From JALQXV01 sp964540445 (GTDB lineage Bacteria > Patescibacteriota > Saccharimonadia > Saccharimonadales > 2-12-FULL-41-12), in the NCBI GenBank assembly GCA_964540445.1, contig CAZIMF010000020.1:1-14719 (forward strand): 14,719 nt of DNA, read 5' to 3'. This document shows, piece after piece, positions 12,993 to 14,719 of the stretch. The translations under genes were made by a program, and so were the position numbers. A model generated the notes under the pieces. That model was given only the letters and a program-made list of their open reading frames with translations, was not told where the DNA came from and ran no database searches. How positions within the stretch are numbered: the first letter of the stretch is position 1; each line of letters begins with the position of its first letter.

Positions 12993-13388
12993 ATGATTCA
13001 CATTAAGTACAAACTCAAAACTTCTGACCTGCATGGGATTGGACTGTTTACCGACCAGCCAATTAAACAAAATGATTTGATTTATACTGCAAGCCCGCTG
13101 CTTGATTTAAATATTACTCAGGAGCAATTTGATAGTCTAAACCAAAAGGAAAAGGATGAGATTCTTTGGTGGGGATTCTTTGATCAGCCAAGTCAAATGT
13201 GGCATGTTGATTTTGACGTATCTAAATTTATCAACCATTCTTTGCACGCTACCGTTACACAAGATAACAGCCGTGACGAAGCATATTTAATAGCTGTTCG
13301 CGATATTAGTTCTGGCGAAGAATTGACTCAAAATTATTTGGAATTTGAAACAGCCGAAGAGCTAGAGCGGAGAGGCATTAAAGGTTAG
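12993..13388 (+). CDS. small SET-domain protein (putative protein-lysine methyltransferase)
   Basis: The 131-residue product is a minimal SET domain. HGIGLFTDQPIKQNDLI (14-30) matches the first SET motif (x-G-x-G-L-F-A-x-x-x-I-x-x-G-x-x-I). FINHS (79-83) is the pseudoknot N-H-S motif, and AVRDISSGEELTQNY (101-115) is the GEEL-x-x-x-Y motif with the catalytic-type Y115. There is no pre-SET, and the cysteine-rich post-SET is absent. SET enzymes transfer methyl groups from SAM to lysine side chains; the target is unknown. The frame is open upstream to an ATG at 12930, but that lies within tRNA-Arg. I choose 12993, 6 nt behind TGC-TATAAT; no Shine-Dalgarno is present. Confidence 0.85.
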   Translation: MIHIKYKLKTSDLHGIGLFTDQPIKQNDLIYTASPLLDLNITQEQFDSLNQKEKDEILWWGFFDQPSQMWHVDFDVSKFINHSLHATVTQDNSRDEAYLIAVRDISSGEELTQNYLEFETAEELERRGIKG

Positions 13389-13389
13389 C

Positions 13390-13398
13390 TGATATAGT
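13390..13398 (+). promoter_or_regulatory. extended -10 candidate for the 2H-phosphoesterase-like gene
   Basis: TGATATAGT is an extended -10 ending 9 nt before the ATG at 13408. It would give a leader of only 2-3 nt. It begins 2 nt after the stop codon of the SET gene. Confidence 0.4.
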
Positions 13399-13407
13399 AA
13401 AACAAGT

Positions 13408-14025
13408 ATGAAACCTGAAAATTCTACACTTATTAACATATGCATAATTCCGAATAAGCAAGTTAGCGAAACTTTCGTATCCATAAGTCAATCTCTTAAA
13501 TCCGATCAAACAATGTTTGTGCTGGGCGAGGATAAGTTTGCCCATATGACTGTATATATGGCCAGGTTTGCCAACAAAGATATCGATAAAGTTGTCAGTG
13601 GAGTAGCCAATGCATTAAAATTTGCGACTAGTTTTCGGTGTGAGCACACTGGATATTTTATGACTCCAGGCCGTTACCTGGAGGCATCCTACCAAAAATC
13701 TACGCAGTTCATGCAGCTACATGAACTACTCATTACCCATAACGCAAATCTAAGAATAAATCCTGGGCGTCCGTTTAACGAGGGCTACTTTACCCCTTAT
13801 ACAGCCGAGCAACAAAAAAATGCAGAAGATACAGGCTACGATTTAGCCCGAAACTTATACCGCCCACACGTAACGCTTACCCGCTATAAAGAAGGCGGGG
13901 TACCCGAAATACTACCGGCTTTGCCAGTGAGCAACTTATCCTTTGATCTTGATAGCGTTTGCATATACAAAGCCGATGACAATGGGGCAGTTTACGAACT
14001 TATACGCGAATTTCATGTACATTAA
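13408..14025 (+). CDS. 2H phosphoesterase superfamily protein (LigT / 2'-5' RNA ligase-like)
   Basis: This 205-residue soluble protein has two H-x-T motifs, HMT (46-48) in FAHMTVYMAR and HVT (154-156) in YRPHVTLTRY. Their spacing and flanking beta strands are those of 2H phosphoesterases, a superfamily that opens 2',3'- or 1',2'-cyclic phosphates or handles 2'-5' RNA linkages. The C-terminal strand VCIYKADDNGAVYELIREF (184-202) is a typical final strand pair of the fold. The exact subfamily is not clear; a role in RNA end processing is plausible. It starts 19 nt after the SET gene stop and is followed at 5 nt by the YkgJ-like gene, so these two are probably one transcript. No Shine-Dalgarno is visible. 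Confidence 0.78.
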   Translation: MKPENSTLINICIIPNKQVSETFVSISQSLKSDQTMFVLGEDKFAHMTVYMARFANKDIDKVVSGVANALKFATSFRCEHTGYFMTPGRYLEASYQKSTQFMQLHELLITHNANLRINPGRPFNEGYFTPYTAEQQKNAEDTGYDLARNLYRPHVTLTRYKEGGVPEILPALPVSNLSFDLDSVCIYKADDNGAVYELIREFHVH

Positions 14026-14030
14026 ATAGT

Positions 14031-14480
14031 ATGTCAGGATTATCGTGCCATAATTGCAGCGCAGCCTGTTGCAAAGGTCCTCAAATAATGGAACTCACTG
14101 CTGCTGAGCATGAGTCAATGGCAGCAAGAGGAACTACCCTCCAAACAATAGCCGAACCAGTAGACTACGACAGACTCAATGTTTTATACCCCACCGCTTT
14201 ACCTATCGACGAAGAAACCCAAGAAGCCGATCTTTCAGCGGCCGGCAGTGAAGAATTGGCGCCGTTAGCTGCGGGCATGGGCCGATACATTCTGCATGGA
14301 ACCTGTGGTTTTTTAAAAACAACGGACACTGGATGGGAACACTGCGGCGCTTACCGAAAACGTCCAGCAGTTTGCCGTAACTTTGCAATGGGTGGATCAA
14401 CCTGCAAACTTATGCGGGTTATGGCCGGCGTTGATACTCCGGCAAGTTATGTTTCTGGTTTACGCGAGTTCTTACCGTAA
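14031..14480 (+). CDS. YkgJ-type cysteine-cluster protein
   Basis: This 149-residue soluble protein has the YkgJ (Fe-S or Zn cluster) signature: C-x2-C-x3-C-C (C6, C9, C13, C14 in SCHNCSAACCKG), then C92 in GTCGFL, C105 in HCGAYRKRPAVC, and C115 in the RPAVCRNF motif, with an extra C125. The eight cysteines are likely metal ligands. The biochemical role of the family is not established. It begins 5 nt after the 2H-phosphoesterase-like gene with no Shine-Dalgarno; a weak -10-like TACATT (14018-14023) ends 7 nt before the ATG. It converges on the gene at the right edge with a 29-bp gap. Confidence 0.82.
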   Translation: MSGLSCHNCSAACCKGPQIMELTAAEHESMAARGTTLQTIAEPVDYDRLNVLYPTALPIDEETQEADLSAAGSEELAPLAAGMGRYILHGTCGFLKTTDTGWEHCGAYRKRPAVCRNFAMGGSTCKLMRVMAGVDTPASYVSGLREFLP

Positions 14481-14509
14481 TACCTACTCTTGCTTATCTA
14501 TGCAACACC

Positions 14510-14719
14510 TTACTTTTTTGATGATGGCGGGGTAGTGGTTCGAGTGCGTAGCAAAGCTAATAAAGCAACTACAAGGGCAACACCCGAAAGCATTAATGCG
14601 TAATTTGCTTTATCTTCATGAGTTTCGTGTGAACTATCTGAATGTGCGGCAGCATCTTTAGATGCAAGGTCATTGGTAACTTTTGTTACTGAGTAGGTAT
14701 GCTCAACCTCTTTGCCTGC
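14510..14719 (-). CDS. C-terminal end of a membrane-anchored protein (runs off the right edge)
   Basis: A 69-residue open frame enters from the right edge and ends at TAA (14510-14512). The visible part reads AGKEVEHTYSVTKVT, then an Asp/Ser/His-rich linker with four histidines in the stretch AHSDSSHETHED, one hydrophobic helix (about 40-57, YALMLSGVALVVALLALL) and a short basic tail TPPSSKK. This is the pattern of an extracellular protein held by a C-terminal membrane anchor. The His-rich linker before the helix is reminiscent of YcnI/CopC-type copper proteins, but the domain itself is outside the window, so no function is assigned. Confidence 0.7.
   Translation of the reverse strand, partial: AGKEVEHTYSVTKVTNDLASKDAAAHSDSSHETHEDKANYALMLSGVALVVALLALLRTRTTTPPSSKK

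Noticed and set aside
1..14719. UGA recoded to glycine, as in SR1 and Gracilibacteria
   Set aside because: folD ends naturally at TGA in an ATGA overlap with murI, and no conserved domain contains an in-frame TGA.
1..14719. CRISPR array, insertion sequence, prophage or toxin-antitoxin module
   Set aside because: No regularly spaced repeats, transposase, integrase or phage genes are visible; the only direct repeats are single pairs.

Overview
The window looks like part of a small, reduced bacterial genome of the Candidate Phyla Radiation, most likely Candidatus Saccharibacteria (TM7) or a close relative. This rests on several observations. The gene order is compact and short genes dominate. 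There is a 446-residue secreted protein of a kind common in Saccharibacteria and Actinobacteria, carrying an Ig-like domain rich in W-S-S-x-N-A-T motifs that is typical of CPR bacteria. There are many small single-pass envelope proteins of unknown function, and many start codons sit directly behind a -10 box. The genetic code looks standard: folD ends in TGA in an ATGA overlap, which argues against the UGA-glycine recoding lineages (SR1, Gracilibacteria). The taxon is an inference; no rRNA gene is present.

Left part (1-4390): the 5' end of an unknown minus-strand gene; a single-domain response regulator followed at 6 nt by murD; then, tail to tail with murD and overlapping it by 29 bp, murI, which is coupled to folD. 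folD and a DedA-family membrane protein are divergent and share one compact promoter region. A 36-residue KGG-type protein with its own ribosome binding site and a strong terminator closes the block. MurI makes D-glutamate and MurD adds it to UDP-MurNAc-L-Ala, so consecutive steps of peptidoglycan synthesis meet at one locus.

Middle part (4389-11197): minus-strand genes for an aldo-keto reductase, a membrane-anchored GH3 exo-beta-glucosidase, a secreted Ser/Thr/Pro-linker protein, a membrane-anchored leucine-rich-repeat protein and a four-helix membrane protein. Next come a plus-strand exported protein of unknown function and, convergent with it, a large secreted protein with a Saccharibacteria/Actinobacteria-type N-terminal domain, an Ig-like domain and a FIMAH-like helical tail. 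Apart from the reductase, this block encodes cell-surface or membrane proteins. A perfect 18-bp palindrome (8592-8609) lies upstream of the LRR gene.

Right part (11198-14719): an AT-rich, accessory-looking stretch with an unknown 147-residue protein between two imperfect 34-bp repeats, a SAM-dependent methyltransferase, tRNA-Lys(CUU), a duplicated 5' piece of that tRNA, and tRNA-Arg(UCG). These are followed by a small SET-domain protein, a 2H-phosphoesterase-like protein, a YkgJ-type cysteine-cluster protein and the C-terminal end of a membrane protein that runs off the window.

The most striking pattern is regulatory. At about nine genes an extended -10 box (TGn-TAnnnT) or a -35/-10 pair ends only 6-9 nt before the start codon, with no Shine-Dalgarno sequence. 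This predicts leaderless mRNAs beside a smaller set of genes with clear AGGAG-type sites. At both tRNA loci the terminator T-tract runs directly into such a promoter for the next gene. No CRISPR array, transposase, prophage or defence system was found.
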